The notes under the pieces: model-generated | Seen by the model: only the letters and a program-made list of their open reading frames with translations | What the model was told of the DNA's origin: nothing | Database searches by the model: none | Assembly: GCA_016195385.1 (NCBI GenBank) | Contig: JACPZS010000235.1 | Coordinates: 1 to 34,096 of the forward strand | Reading direction: 5' to 3' | Origin: Verrucomicrobiota bacterium | GTDB lineage: Bacteria > Verrucomicrobiota > Verrucomicrobiia > Limisphaerales > JACPZS01 | DNA: 34,096 bases | Translations under genes and position numbers: made by a program | Shown: positions 15,726 to 25,798 of the stretch, in pieces | Layout of the letters: every line of letters begins with the position of its first letter | How positions within the stretch are numbered: position 1 is the stretch's first letter

Positions 15726-16768
15726 AAGCGGTGATTCGCGAACGCGCGCTCGCACTGGATTTTGACGCCTGCCGCTTCACCAGCGCCGCCGGCCCAGCGA
15801 GCGCCGCACAGTTTCAAGCCTGGCTCGACGCTGGCCGGCACGGCGAAATGAGCTACTTGCAACGCAACGCCGGGAAAAGAATTGATCCGGACAAAATCCT
15901 GCCGGGCGCGCGAAGCATCATTACCCTGGCGACGAGTTATCACGGTGCGCCGGACGATTCGGTGCCAGCCGTCGGACGATCAACCGGACTCGTCGCGCGT
16001 TACGCCCGCTTCGACGACTACCACGATGTGCTCGCCGAGCGGCTGATAAAGCTGGCCGAGTTTGTAGATCAACTCGGCGGCGGGGCGACGCAATCGCTTT
16101 GGTATGTCGATACCGGGCCGCTGCTGGAGCGCGATCTCGCCCAGCGCGCCGGACTCGGATTCATCGGCAAACATACGAACCTCATCAGCCGCGAATTGGG
16201 CAACTGGTTCTTCCTCGCCGAGATCGTCACGACGTTGGAACTCGCGCCCGACCCGCCGGAGAAAAATCGTTGCGGCTCCTGCACGCGCTGCCTGGCGGCC
16301 TGTCCGACGGCAGCGATCACCGCGCCGTTTGAACTCGATGCCCGTCGCTGCATTTCCTACCTGACGATCGAACTGAAAGGCTCCATCCCGGTCGAGCTGC
16401 GCCCGGCCATCGGCAACCGCATCTTCGGCTGCGATGATTGTCTGGCGGCGTGCCCGTGGAACCGCTTCGCGCGCGCAAGCCGGCTGATGAAGCAACACGC
16501 GCGGCCGGAACTCGCGCAACCGGATTTGCTTTCACTGCTAGCCCTCGATGACGACGGCTTCAAACGCCGCTTCGTGGGCATGCCGATGTTGCGAACCAAG
16601 CGTCGCGGACTGTTGCGAAATGTTTGCGTCGCACTCGGCAACGTGGGCGATGCCGTGGCGTTGCCCGCGTTGGAGAAGGCGTCGCAGGATCCCGAGCCGT
16701 TGATTGCGGAGCACGCGCGCTGGGCAATTGAGCAGATCAAAAAACGAGACTGTCTCTCGTTGGGGTAA
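15722..16768 (+). CDS. queG: Epoxyqueuosine reductase
   Basis: QueG reduces epoxyqueuosine to queuosine in tRNA, the last step of Q synthesis, using cobalamin and two [4Fe-4S] clusters. The 348-residue product has the catalytic-site stretch WYVDTGPLLER (Asp130), and RAGLGFIGKHTNLI at 142-155. The ferredoxin-like domain has CGSCTRCLAACP (Cys184, 187, 190, 194), Cys210 in RRCISYLTIE, and GCDDCLAACPWNRFA (Cys237, 240, 244). The C-terminus carries a short HEAT-like repeat (GLLRNVCVALGNVGDAVALPALEKA), as in other QueG proteins. The ATG overlapping the aroK stop is chosen; the open frame that extends into aroK has no family-like residues. No other queuosine gene is near. Confidence 0.96.
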   Translation: MKAVIRERALALDFDACRFTSAAGPASAAQFQAWLDAGRHGEMSYLQRNAGKRIDPDKILPGARSIITLATSYHGAPDDSVPAVGRSTGLVARYARFDDYHDVLAERLIKLAEFVDQLGGGATQSLWYVDTGPLLERDLAQRAGLGFIGKHTNLISRELGNWFFLAEIVTTLELAPDPPEKNRCGSCTRCLAACPTAAITAPFELDARRCISYLTIELKGSIPVELRPAIGNRIFGCDDCLAACPWNRFARASRLMKQHARPELAQPDLLSLLALDDDGFKRRFVGMPMLRTKRRGLLRNVCVALGNVGDAVALPALEKASQDPEPLIAEHARWAIEQIKKRDCLSLG

Positions 16769-16798
16769 ACTGAGAGGGCGGCAAAGAAAACGGGGCCG

Positions 16799-18586
16799 CT
16801 ATTTTCGCGCGCCCGCTTTTTCGCGGCGGCTGGGAGTGGGCGGTTTGAGCGCTTCCGCCAGCAAGCCTTTTTCCTCGGTCAGCAGATCGGGAATTTTTCC
16901 AGCAGCTTCGAGGTGGCGTCTGGCCTCATCGCGTTTGCCAGCGGCGGTGAATACCAGCCCGGCGTAGAGCGGAAGTTTGCCGGCTTGTAATTGTGCGTCC
17001 GAAAGTCCGCTCACGAGGCCGAGGGCTTCATCCACTTTGCCCTGAACTTGCAGGGAGTAGAGATAAGTCGCCGCGACGACGGGGTTGGTCGGCTCCTTGG
17101 AATAGTTTTCCTGTGCGAGCGGGATGGCCGAACTCCGATCCATCGACAGCAGCAGCGCCAGCGCGGCGGTGTCATTGGCGGGAGCGATGGCTTTGGGCTG
17201 GATTTGATGAAGCTGCCGGGCCACGCGGTACAGCCCATGCGTGTCATTGCGCGCGCGGTAAATTTTCCCGAGTTGACTCAAGGCCAGGTCTTTATTGATC
17301 GCGCCTTTGGCCACAGTCCACCAAGCCTCCTCGGCTTCGCTGGTCCAGTTCCAGGAAGTGGCGATTTGGGCGAGGCGCGCGAGGCGTGCTGCGTCTTTTT
17401 GTGCAGCGCGCACGGCCAGCCGCCAGCTTTCGCTCGCGTCAACTTCTTGCGCCTTCTCGCGATAAGCGCGGGCCAGATAGGCCTGCCGCAGAAATTCATT
17501 TTCGCGCGCCGTCACCGGTTCGAGCAAATCCTCGAGGCGATCCCAATCCTTCAGCAGTGTCAAGGCCTCAGCCAGGGCGAGCACGATGGCTTCCTGGCTG
17601 GCCACGGGAGACGGAAGTTTGCGCGCCCATTCGACGGCAGGCTCGGTGAGTCCGTTGGCGGTCATCCAGCGAATCAATTCCGCGCCGGCGGGAGCATTCG
17701 TGATCGCGAGGCTTTCCATTTGCCGCAAATAATCACTGAACTCGGGCGACTCGCTCTGTTTAAACGCTCCCAGCAGGGTGAAACGATCCACCAGCAGAGC
17801 CGCTGGATGCGCGGCGAGTTCGCGCGCAGCTTGAACGGCCGCCGGAGTGTTGTCCCCGATGCCGGCACCAGCGGCAAGCACGCGCAACGCGGGGAGCGCC
17901 AGCGCTGGTTTGGCTTTCAATCGTTCGAGTGTGAGCCGCGCCGCATGTTGGCTGGCCTCGTTGTCCGAACGCAACTGGAGGCGGGCGAGGTTGAGTTGAT
18001 TGGTTTCGTTCGCCGGATCGATTTGCAACGCCGCCGCGTAATGCGCCTCCGCGACGCCTGGTGCCTGGCCCTGCCCCAAGGCGACGCTCGCCGCAAGTTC
18101 ATGGTAAACCGCCGTGCTGCGATCTTTTTCGGGAATAGCGCCGAGCGCCTCACCGGCCAGCACCCAATCCTCCCAGCGCTCCGCCGAACGGGCCAGCGCG
18201 AGCAGGCTCTTCGGCTGGTTCGGCTCGATTTGCGCAACGCGCTGGCGCCAATCGAGCGTCTCGCGCGAATTACCTTCATCGAGAAGCTCGGCAAGCAAAC
18301 GGGAACCTTCGAGGCTGCGTGGATTCAGATGAACTGCATCGCGAGCACGCAAGATGGCCCCGGGCCGGTCGCCCTGCTTGATCAATTCGCGCGCTTCGCG
18401 CACCGCCGCGCGTTCACGCCACGGATTGAGCAGGTCACGATTTTGGTAGGCGAGCAGCGACCCAAGAAAAGCGACAATGACCGTGATCGTGGACCAGCGG
18501 CGCAGCAATTCCTGGCGGCGCTGACGGCGATACCACGTGCGATAGCGTTTGGGGCCACTTGATTTTCCGCTTTCTGAGTCAGGCAC
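16799..18586 (-). CDS. Membrane-anchored TPR-rich protein
   Basis: 595 residues. A basic cytoplasmic head (RYRTWYRRQRRQELLRRW) precedes one membrane helix (about 32-47, STITVIVAFLGSLLAY), so the remaining ~540 residues should face the periplasm. They are almost entirely alpha-helical, Ala/Leu-rich TPR-like repeats, for example AILRARDAVHLNPRSLEGSRLL, AHYAAALQIDPANETNQLNLARL and LALARSAERWEDWVLAGEAL. It lies 36 bases after the YfhO-like gene and is the last gene of a four-gene minus-strand unit; the TPRs could dock an envelope enzyme complex, but no substrate is known. No catalytic motif is seen. It converges with queG across 30 bases. Confidence 0.85.
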   Translation of the reverse strand: MPDSESGKSSGPKRYRTWYRRQRRQELLRRWSTITVIVAFLGSLLAYQNRDLLNPWRERAAVREARELIKQGDRPGAILRARDAVHLNPRSLEGSRLLAELLDEGNSRETLDWRQRVAQIEPNQPKSLLALARSAERWEDWVLAGEALGAIPEKDRSTAVYHELAASVALGQGQAPGVAEAHYAAALQIDPANETNQLNLARLQLRSDNEASQHAARLTLERLKAKPALALPALRVLAAGAGIGDNTPAAVQAARELAAHPAALLVDRFTLLGAFKQSESPEFSDYLRQMESLAITNAPAGAELIRWMTANGLTEPAVEWARKLPSPVASQEAIVLALAEALTLLKDWDRLEDLLEPVTARENEFLRQAYLARAYREKAQEVDASESWRLAVRAAQKDAARLARLAQIATSWNWTSEAEEAWWTVAKGAINKDLALSQLGKIYRARNDTHGLYRVARQLHQIQPKAIAPANDTAALALLLSMDRSSAIPLAQENYSKEPTNPVVAATYLYSLQVQGKVDEALGLVSGLSDAQLQAGKLPLYAGLVFTAAGKRDEARRHLEAAGKIPDLLTEEKGLLAEALKPPTPSRREKAGARK

Positions 18587-18622
18587 CCGGCCATCAAAAT
18601 TCTTTCGCCGGGCATTTTCAAT

Positions 18623-20965
18623 CTAGTTTTCACGCCGCTTCCGCGCCATCGCCATTCCGCCGATAGCGCAGAACCCGCAGGTAAGGAGTGAAATTTCAAC
18701 TCCACGCGAGAACTGCTTGTCTTCGTACGCCAACTTCACAGCGTGACGGCCGGCGGGGACTTCGATCGCTTGGAATCCATAATTCGCCCGCCAGATCCGC
18801 GTAGGCCTGTCGTCCACGTACGCACGCCACGGATGATAAAAAGCTTGCGCCACGACAAGCAATGCCGGCTGCCGCGCGCTGATTTCAATCGTCGCGTGCT
18901 GTGCAGCGAAGTGGCTCTCCAGCACTTCAGCTTCGGCGCGATTGGTCACGGTAATGTGCGACTTCGCTTCCGGCGGTAGCAACACAACGGCCTGCGGATT
19001 GAAACTGGTTTCGCTCAACGCGGCAAGCGTGGCCGTGTCACTGAGAAAAATCGGCTGCTGGCCGATGGTCGCCAGCGGCATGAAGCTCGTGCGATTCGTC
19101 CACTCAAAATACTCGCCGGAGCGCGTGATTTGCGAGACACCAAGAAAGTCGTGCAGCGCGGGCAGCGGCGGCCGGTTCGTCGCGTAAAGGAGACTGGTGA
19201 TTTCCGAAGCCTCGCGCAGGTAGAGCGAATAGAAACCGTTTAGCTTCGGAATTTCTTCAAGCAAGTTGCAGTTGCTGAAAAGCCCCAGCCGGCTGCAGAT
19301 ATAATCGGTCAGCGGTTTCGATGAATTGGAGTAACGCAGTTTCAGATCGGCCTCGGGTGTGATCATCGCGCGCGAAGCACCATGCCGGGGCAGTGGTTGC
19401 AGCGCTTTGAGCGGCCCCATACCCGGCTCCAGCACGGCGCACGAGACGGTGGGGTTTTGTCGCGGCGCGTGCGTGAACGCGTCGAAGGCGAGGCAGAGGA
19501 ACAGACCGAGTCGCGCGAGCCATTGCATTTCACGGCGACGAACAAACCGAAGGCTCAAGAGAATTCCAAAGAGCGCCAGCATAAACGCAACGCGACTCGC
19601 CGCGCTTTTCCACGTCGTGTTCCAGTCGTACTCGGGCGATGGATAGCGATGCGCGAACCGAGCAATCACCACGCTTATTGTCAGCCAGCCCGCGAGCATC
19701 GCCGCCGCGCGTTGCCACTCGCGACTGGTTTGTTCAGCCGGTAGGTTTTGCAGATGACGAATCGCAAACGCCGCGAGCAACGGCACTGCGAACACGGCGA
19801 GCACAATGAATTTGATCGGAAAGCGAATGAAGCCGAACTGCGGCAACGCCGCGCGCAACCAGGTGTAGAGATGCCCCTGATCGCCGAGCGCGAGCGTGCA
19901 ACTCACCACGATGATCGCGCCAAGAAACCAGACGCGCCTCTCACGAACGCGCCAGAGCGCGAAGGTTGCCAGCGCCAGAATGCCGAGACCAAGATAGTAG
20001 GACGACGTCCAGAACTGCCCGTGCTGGAAAAAAATTCCCTGCCGGTTCTGAAACATCTGAAACAGCGGCACGATGAAGTTGGCCCAGCCCGCCGGTGGCA
20101 TCGCCCAGTCGGCATTCGCGAAACTTTCGCTGCGCTGCGAGTGCTTGAGAAGATCCAGAAACGGCAGCAGTTGCGCCGCGCAGAGGCCGACGACCAGCAG
20201 CACGACGAGTGGAAAACGCCAGAGCAAATTCGCGCGCGCCGCCCGCGAGCGGAAAATCTGTGCGAAGGCAAGCAAACCAAGGAAACCCCAGTTGAACAAA
20301 ATAATTTCCGGCGCGCCCGAAAGCATCAGCAACGCGCCGATGAACGCGGCGAGAAAAATCATCCGCCCGCCTTCGCGCCAGGCGCGTTCGACGAACAGGA
20401 CGACCAGCGGCATCCACGCGAGGCCGGCGACATTGTTGGGCCACATGAGGCAATTGAGCGACAGGCCGTTGAATGCGTACGCGAGACCGGCGACGCACGC
20501 GGCGAGACGATGGCCCGTCCATCGATGCGCGAGCCAGTACATCGCCATGCCCGCCCAGAACAAATGCGCGAGGCAAAATGCACTCAACGACCACGGCAGC
20601 GGCAGCAGCAGGTAGATGAGCGAGCCGGGATAGAGCACCAGCGTGTTCCATTGCGCGAGAAACGGGAGGCCGCAATTGCTCAACGGATTCCAGAGCGGAA
20701 TTTCGCCGCGCCAAAAACTTTCGCGATGATAATGCGCCAGCGGGTAGCCAAAATAGCCAAAGTCCCGGAAACAAAATGTTTGGAATTGAAAAACGACATC
20801 GGGATACGCCGCCGCCAGCAGCGCCAGCAGCACGAGCGCGAATCGGCCCGGCGTGAAAAGTTCATCCACCGCGTCGCCTGTTGCTCGCGCCGCGGGTTCA
20901 ACTCGCTCGCTGCCGATTTCCGTGTTCACTGTTGGCGCTGCAATGATGGAGTTTGCCGAAGTCAT
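18623..20965 (-). CDS. YfhO-family GT-C-like membrane protein (first of three)
   Basis: 780 residues with about a dozen hydrophobic helices. The first extracytoplasmic loop has the family block FRDFGYFGYPLAHYHRES, with Asp68, then RGEIPLWNPLSNCGLPFLAQWNT. The middle has AYAFNGLSLNCLMWPNN. The C-terminal extracytoplasmic domain ends with QAFYHPWRAYVDDRPTRI and VPAGRHAVKLAYEDKQF before a last helix. In Bacillus and Listeria, YfhO proteins are GT-C-type enzymes needed for sugar decoration of teichoic acids, using a lipid-linked sugar made by a GT2 partner; a similar envelope role is inferred here. I chose the ATG giving MTSANSII because the longer frame runs 32 codons into the preceding gene. 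It follows the second YfhO-like gene by 16 bases. Confidence 0.88.
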   Translation of the reverse strand: MTSANSIIAAPTVNTEIGSERVEPAARATGDAVDELFTPGRFALVLLALLAAAYPDVVFQFQTFCFRDFGYFGYPLAHYHRESFWRGEIPLWNPLSNCGLPFLAQWNTLVLYPGSLIYLLLPLPWSLSAFCLAHLFWAGMAMYWLAHRWTGHRLAACVAGLAYAFNGLSLNCLMWPNNVAGLAWMPLVVLFVERAWREGGRMIFLAAFIGALLMLSGAPEIILFNWGFLGLLAFAQIFRSRAARANLLWRFPLVVLLVVGLCAAQLLPFLDLLKHSQRSESFANADWAMPPAGWANFIVPLFQMFQNRQGIFFQHGQFWTSSYYLGLGILALATFALWRVRERRVWFLGAIIVVSCTLALGDQGHLYTWLRAALPQFGFIRFPIKFIVLAVFAVPLLAAFAIRHLQNLPAEQTSREWQRAAAMLAGWLTISVVIARFAHRYPSPEYDWNTTWKSAASRVAFMLALFGILLSLRFVRRREMQWLARLGLFLCLAFDAFTHAPRQNPTVSCAVLEPGMGPLKALQPLPRHGASRAMITPEADLKLRYSNSSKPLTDYICSRLGLFSNCNLLEEIPKLNGFYSLYLREASEITSLLYATNRPPLPALHDFLGVSQITRSGEYFEWTNRTSFMPLATIGQQPIFLSDTATLAALSETSFNPQAVVLLPPEAKSHITVTNRAEAEVLESHFAAQHATIEISARQPALLVVAQAFYHPWRAYVDDRPTRIWRANYGFQAIEVPAGRHAVKLAYEDKQFSRGVEISLLTCGFCAIGGMAMARKRREN

Positions 20966-20981
20966 TTCGCAACGAACGATT

Positions 20982-23372
20982 TCATCGAACAAACAGCGCA
21001 GGCGTTGAACTCGAATTGTTTTTGAGTGACCGGCTGCTCTTCCCAAACCAAAGCAACGCAATGAAGGCGAGTGTTACCGCCGAAAGCGCCGCACCGACTG
21101 CGAAGGCACGATCCTTGTAAACGAGTTCCACGCGATGTCGTCCACCGGGCACGACGACGGCCTGATACGCGTGGTTGGCGCGCCAAAGCTGCGCCGGCTG
21201 GCCGTCCACTCGCGCGTGCCAGGCATGATAAAACGTCTGCGCCACGACGACCATCGCGGCCGCAGGCGCTTCGATTTCAGCTTCGATTCGATGAGCGCTG
21301 AATTTCTGAGAAAGAATTTTTGCGGTGCTGGCGTTCACGCCGACGAGGGAATTCCTGGCGGCCAGCGGCAGGAAAACTTCACGCACGGGCGCGAAACTCG
21401 CCGAACCCATCGCCGCGAGCGTGACGGCTTCATCCGCGAAAACCGGTTTTTGCCCGGCCGTGATCAACGGCATCGCCGCAGAGCGAGGCGTCCACTCGAA
21501 AAGTTTTCCTTCGGGAATGAATTGCGACACGCCGACGAAGTCGCGCCACGGCTCGGCAGCCCCGGTTGATTTGGCGGTGACTTGTTTCAACACTTCGTGT
21601 TCTTCGCGCACAAACAACGGAAAGAAGCCGTCGATTTTGGGAATCCCGTCCAGCAGGTTGCCATCGCTGAACAAGGCCAGCCGCGGGCCGAGATAACTTT
21701 GCAACGGATCGGCGACGAGACATTTCTCAAATTGCTCCTGCGCGGTGCGGCTGAGGGCGGCGCGGGATTCGCCCGCGCGTGGCGGCGGTTTCAAATTCAT
21801 CGCCACTGTCGCGCCGGCCTCGTACACGGCACGCGGCACGGTCGGGTTCTGTGATGGCGCGTGTGTCGCCGCGTCCAGCCAGGCGAGCGCCAGCAAAGCC
21901 ACGCCGAGCAAATTGCCAGCGCGCGCGGACAAGTTGCGCTTGAGCGCGGCTAGCAAGCCCAGGCAAGCCGCGAGGAACACAACCCGCGCCGCGGCGTTGG
22001 ATGCGACGACCCGCCATTCGCCTGGCGTTGTTGGCGAGCGTTGAGCGAAGACAACGAGGCCGATCATCGTGCTGCACACCAGCAAACCAATCCAAAAAAT
22101 GGCGCGCGCTGGTTTTGTTTTATGCGCTGGGTTTGTCGCAAAAAATTCCTTCAACGCCATCGCTCCAAGCAACGGCACGCAGAACACGGCTACGAGCACG
22201 AATTTCACCGGATAGTTCATGAAGCTAAGCGCGGGAAAACAATTTTTGAGCACGCCGTAAATAGGCGTGTGGTCGCCCAGCGCGAGCAGCAGTGCGAACA
22301 CGGTGGCGATGGCAAGCGGGCGCGCGCGTGAGTCGCGCGAAATGAAAACTGCCGCCAGAGCCAGCGCCGTCGCGCCGATGCCGAGGTAGTACGAAGTTGT
22401 CCAAAACTGTTCCGGTTGAAAATAAACGCCGAGCGGAGATTTGAAGCAGTGGAACAGCGGCGCCAAGAAATTGAGCCAGCCTGTCGCCGGCAACGACGAA
22501 ACGGCAGTCGCGTAGCCGGTGTTGCGTTGTGAGTGAAACAGCAGATCAAAAAAAGGCGCGAGTTGGATCGCGGATAGTGCCGCCACCAGTGCGGCCACGG
22601 CGGCGAAGCATCGCAGTCGCTTTTGACGCGCGCTGGATTCGTGAAGCAATTTGAGCACGAGCAGTCCAGTGGCGATCAACCATGTGAAGATCACAACTTC
22701 CGGTCCACCCGCGAGCATTTGGAACGCGCCAACGAGCGCGGCCAAAAGCGCGCGACGACCGCCGCTTTCAAGAGCTTCATCCAGCGCCAAAATCACCCAA
22801 GGCATCCAACCCAGCGCGGCCATGATGTGCGGCCAGATGAGGCAGTTCAACGTCATGCCGTTGAAGGCGAACGCAACGCCCGCCAGCCCGGCGGCCAAGC
22901 GATGATTCGTCCAGCGATGCGTGAGCACAAACATGCCCGCGCCGGCCAGAATTTGATGTAGCAAACAAAACACGCCCAGCGACCAGGACAGTGGCAGGGT
23001 CAGATAAAAAATTGAAAACGGATAACAAACCATCGTGTTCCACTGCGCGAGGAAAGGGATGCCGCAATTGTTGAGCGGGTTCCAAAGCGGAATTTCGCCA
23101 CGCCAAAAACTCTCGCGGAAATAGTGCGCGAGCGGATAACTGAAGATCCCGAAGTCCCGCACGAAAAATGTCCGCGTGCCCAGCCAGACTTCCGGGAACA
23201 TCGCCAGGCTGAACGCAGCCAGCAGCAGCGAGAAGCGGTCGGGCGTGAGCCAGGCCAACAGTTCTGGTGAAGTGATGGCGGCGGTCGTTGCGGAAGGTTG
23301 CGCGGAAGCCGACTCACGCCACGGTGGCCGCGGCTCATCGCAAACTACAATTTCATTGGCAGTCGGCATCAT
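20982..23372 (-). CDS. YfhO-family GT-C-like membrane protein (second of three)
   Basis: 796 residues, polytopic, clearly a paralogue of its neighbour: FFVRDFGIFSYPLAHYFRES (Asp73), RGEIPLWNPLNNCGIPFLAQWNT, then VAFAFNGMTLNCLIWPH, and a C-terminal QTFYHAWHARVDGQPAQL with VPGGRHRVELVYKDRAF. Identity with the first copy is high in the loop and C-terminal motifs and low between them, so the duplication is not recent. The start is the ATG in ATGATG whose first ATGA overlaps the stop of the GT-C-like gene upstream; an upstream frame adds 23 residues within that gene and is not likely. Translational coupling indicates stoichiometric expression. Function inferred as for the first copy. Confidence 0.88.
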   Translation of the reverse strand: MMPTANEIVVCDEPRPPWRESASAQPSATTAAITSPELLAWLTPDRFSLLLAAFSLAMFPEVWLGTRTFFVRDFGIFSYPLAHYFRESFWRGEIPLWNPLNNCGIPFLAQWNTMVCYPFSIFYLTLPLSWSLGVFCLLHQILAGAGMFVLTHRWTNHRLAAGLAGVAFAFNGMTLNCLIWPHIMAALGWMPWVILALDEALESGGRRALLAALVGAFQMLAGGPEVVIFTWLIATGLLVLKLLHESSARQKRLRCFAAVAALVAALSAIQLAPFFDLLFHSQRNTGYATAVSSLPATGWLNFLAPLFHCFKSPLGVYFQPEQFWTTSYYLGIGATALALAAVFISRDSRARPLAIATVFALLLALGDHTPIYGVLKNCFPALSFMNYPVKFVLVAVFCVPLLGAMALKEFFATNPAHKTKPARAIFWIGLLVCSTMIGLVVFAQRSPTTPGEWRVVASNAAARVVFLAACLGLLAALKRNLSARAGNLLGVALLALAWLDAATHAPSQNPTVPRAVYEAGATVAMNLKPPPRAGESRAALSRTAQEQFEKCLVADPLQSYLGPRLALFSDGNLLDGIPKIDGFFPLFVREEHEVLKQVTAKSTGAAEPWRDFVGVSQFIPEGKLFEWTPRSAAMPLITAGQKPVFADEAVTLAAMGSASFAPVREVFLPLAARNSLVGVNASTAKILSQKFSAHRIEAEIEAPAAAMVVVAQTFYHAWHARVDGQPAQLWRANHAYQAVVVPGGRHRVELVYKDRAFAVGAALSAVTLAFIALLWFGKSSRSLKNNSSSTPALFVR

Positions 23373-25798
23373 TTGGTAGCGCGCGTAGGCGGTGGCGGGA
23401 AATTCGTAACCGGGTTCGCCGAATCCGTTTCCCAACTCCAATGAAAGTCGCGCAGTTTGAAGATCCCATCGCCGCTTGCCCCCGGTTCGAGCACGGCCAG
23501 CTTGATGGCGCTTTCCGGCGGAGGAATGGAAAGCTCGATGGAGACGGGATGACCATCCAAGGCCAGCGTCGCTTCGCCGTCATTGGTCGTCACGCGCAGC
23601 AAGTTGTGCCGCACCACCACGTCACTGCTGTCGGTGACGGAGCCGGTGAGCTTCAATGTTCCGCCCCGCGCGGCCCGATGATAAAAGGTGATGAGACGAT
23701 GCGAAAACAGAAGCTCCGTATCGGCGGAAGTCATCAGCCGGGATTGCGCTCGCTCGAAATCAAAGCGCATAAATTGCGTCCACTGGCTGGCTGGCTCCGA
23801 CCAGAAAACCGTGAACAAGCCGTAGTCGGTCTGGTGCGGAAACTCGATCGTGAACGGCGGCGACTGCGGCGCGGCGATGGAAATCACCGCATCGGGCCGG
23901 CCGCCCGGAACGGAAAGTGAGCGCGATTCGTTCTCGACGCGCACGTGTTCGATCCAGCCGTTGAAGCCGTGGCGGCGTAACATCAACCAAAGCGGATACT
24001 CGGCGTCATCGAAACCCAATTTCAAACCGATGCGTTCGCAGTGTGCCGCAGCGAGGTCGTCACAAATCTGCGCCAGCGGTTCGTGCAGATGTCCGGCGAG
24101 CGGCTGCAGGCATTGGCGCTCGCGGGGAAGCGCCGCCAGCTTTAGATCCAGCAGCGGTCGCGAGCGGTTGTGGACCATTGAGAGAACGACGAAGCCAGCC
24201 GCGACCACCGAAATCAGCGCGACCAGCCAGCGTGGCGAATACTTTACAAACACAACGGCCACCAGCGGCGTCAACAAAACAAAATACGCGAGATGAATCC
24301 GGCCGTGCCAGTGCTGCCAGCGCAGCAGCGCGCAAAACAGCACGAAGCTGGCAACGAACAAAGCGCCATAAGCCAGCAACCAGCCGTGCTTGCGTGCGCG
24401 GACGAACAACAAAATCACGGCGACCGCTACCAGTAGGAGATGAATTGGGGCGCTGGCGTAACTGTCAGTCACTAGGAATTGATCGCGAAACGCAAACGGC
24501 GCCTCGGCGTACGTCGTGTCGGGGTCGTTTAGGTCGTGGCCGGTGGCCCGATGCAGACTTTCTGCAAACGCGTTAATGACTCGCGTCACCGGGGCGACAC
24601 CTGTGTTGGTTTGCAGAAGCAGGTTGCGGATGACGTTGGAAAAAGTTCCGCCGAAGGAAATATGTTGATTGCGTTCGAGCGCCAGGATGTGCGGCGAGCC
24701 AAGCGGCGAACCGAAGCAGTGATAGTTTCGCACGAGATGGCCGACGTTGAGCAGCAAAAATCCCAGCACGAAAATCCCCGCCAGCCGCCAGCGGAGCCGG
24801 CTGGCAGTCCATCGCGCAAACGCCAGCCAAGTCAAACCGAGGACGATGGGCAAGGCATAGGAGTACATCGTGGCCTTCGTCAACACGCCCAGGGCGAGCG
24901 AGAGACTTGCCACAATGGCGTGGCTCAAATTGGCCGGCTCCTTTGCGAGCAACAGAGCAAAGACTGTGAAGCACACGAGCCAGGCAGTCGTGACGTAATC
25001 GGTCTGTGTCGTGATGGCTTCGACGGCTCCGATGGGCAATGTCACGACGAGCAGCGCCGTGAAGGAATTGACGCGCGCGCAAAAATGTCCGCCCGCGCCG
25101 TCAGCGATGTTGTCGGGCGACTCAGTCCTGCTGCGAAGCGCGAGCAAATGTTGCGCTATAAAAGTCGCGCCAACCACGCTCGTCAGCATCGCGAACCACT
25201 GGACGAGATTCGCGGCCTGATCGCTGCCTTGGAGCAGATGCAAGGTCGTGATGACGAAGCCTGACCACGGCGCGAATTCGATCTGCCGGGTGTTGTTTGT
25301 GGCGAAATGTTCGACGCTGCCTTGTTGGATCCAGTGCAGCACGCGCGGCAAGTGATACGTGAGCGAATCCCAGTTCGTGGTAGGCAACGTGAAGGCGATG
25401 AAGCCGAGCAACAAGATCAACAAACCAGCAAACCAACTCATCAATTTCACGTCCAACGGCGGTTGTGCTTGGGCGGACAACTTGAACCACTTGAAAAATT
25501 CCTTAACCGCGGACGCCGCGAGTTTTCCTCGTTGCGCCGCGAGACGCGCGGCGAATCCGCCCAACAGGAGCGATAGAAACGTCCACGTGCCCAGCATTGT
25601 GGGCGCATTCAGAGCGCGGAACTGGCTTGCGGCTTCAACGACCAGCGTTAGCAGTGTTCCCCAGGCGACACAGGCGATGAGCCAGGAGAGACGCCAGTCC
25701 GGATGAATGATCCGGCGCGCGGCGAGTTCGCGGCTCAACCAAAAGCACGCGAGCCAGCTAAACAACAACGGAATCAGTCCAAAGAATCCAGCGCTCAT
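23369..25798 (-). CDS. Polytopic GT-C-like glycosyltransferase-type membrane protein
   Basis: 809 residues. Two helices open the protein (about 3-22 and 37-56). The first large loop holds TNWDSLTYHLPRVLHWIQQG (Asp144), comparable to the catalytic-Asp loop of PMT/ArnT-type GT-C enzymes, then FATNNTRQIEFAPW. Roughly ten further helices follow, and a soluble C-terminal domain of about 230 residues predicted to be periplasmic (e.g. LALDGHPVSIELSIPP). This is the first gene of the minus-strand unit and overlaps the next by four bases. I am sure of topology and of GT-C-like character, less of the exact family; a lipid-linked sugar transferase is the best inference. A GT39-type protein mannosyltransferase relative is the main alternative. 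Confidence 0.75.
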   Translation of the reverse strand: MSAGFFGLIPLLFSWLACFWLSRELAARRIIHPDWRLSWLIACVAWGTLLTLVVEAASQFRALNAPTMLGTWTFLSLLLGGFAARLAAQRGKLAASAVKEFFKWFKLSAQAQPPLDVKLMSWFAGLLILLLGFIAFTLPTTNWDSLTYHLPRVLHWIQQGSVEHFATNNTRQIEFAPWSGFVITTLHLLQGSDQAANLVQWFAMLTSVVGATFIAQHLLALRSRTESPDNIADGAGGHFCARVNSFTALLVVTLPIGAVEAITTQTDYVTTAWLVCFTVFALLLAKEPANLSHAIVASLSLALGVLTKATMYSYALPIVLGLTWLAFARWTASRLRWRLAGIFVLGFLLLNVGHLVRNYHCFGSPLGSPHILALERNQHISFGGTFSNVIRNLLLQTNTGVAPVTRVINAFAESLHRATGHDLNDPDTTYAEAPFAFRDQFLVTDSYASAPIHLLLVAVAVILLFVRARKHGWLLAYGALFVASFVLFCALLRWQHWHGRIHLAYFVLLTPLVAVVFVKYSPRWLVALISVVAAGFVVLSMVHNRSRPLLDLKLAALPRERQCLQPLAGHLHEPLAQICDDLAAAHCERIGLKLGFDDAEYPLWLMLRRHGFNGWIEHVRVENESRSLSVPGGRPDAVISIAAPQSPPFTIEFPHQTDYGLFTVFWSEPASQWTQFMRFDFERAQSRLMTSADTELLFSHRLITFYHRAARGGTLKLTGSVTDSSDVVVRHNLLRVTTNDGEATLALDGHPVSIELSIPPPESAIKLAVLEPGASGDGIFKLRDFHWSWETDSANPVTNFPPPPTRATK

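Noticed and set aside
16769..16798. Short GCGGC...GCCGC stem between queG and the TPR gene as a shared terminator
   Set aside because: Five-base stem with a 12-base loop and a weak T-run; not convincing.
16991..18562. 523-codon open frame opposite the TPR gene
   Set aside because: No family features; the minus-strand protein has coherent TPR helices and a membrane anchor.
19748..21025. 425-codon open frame opposite the first YfhO-like gene
   Set aside because: Extreme Arg/Glu/Gln composition typical of an antisense shadow; the opposite strand has clear YfhO motifs.
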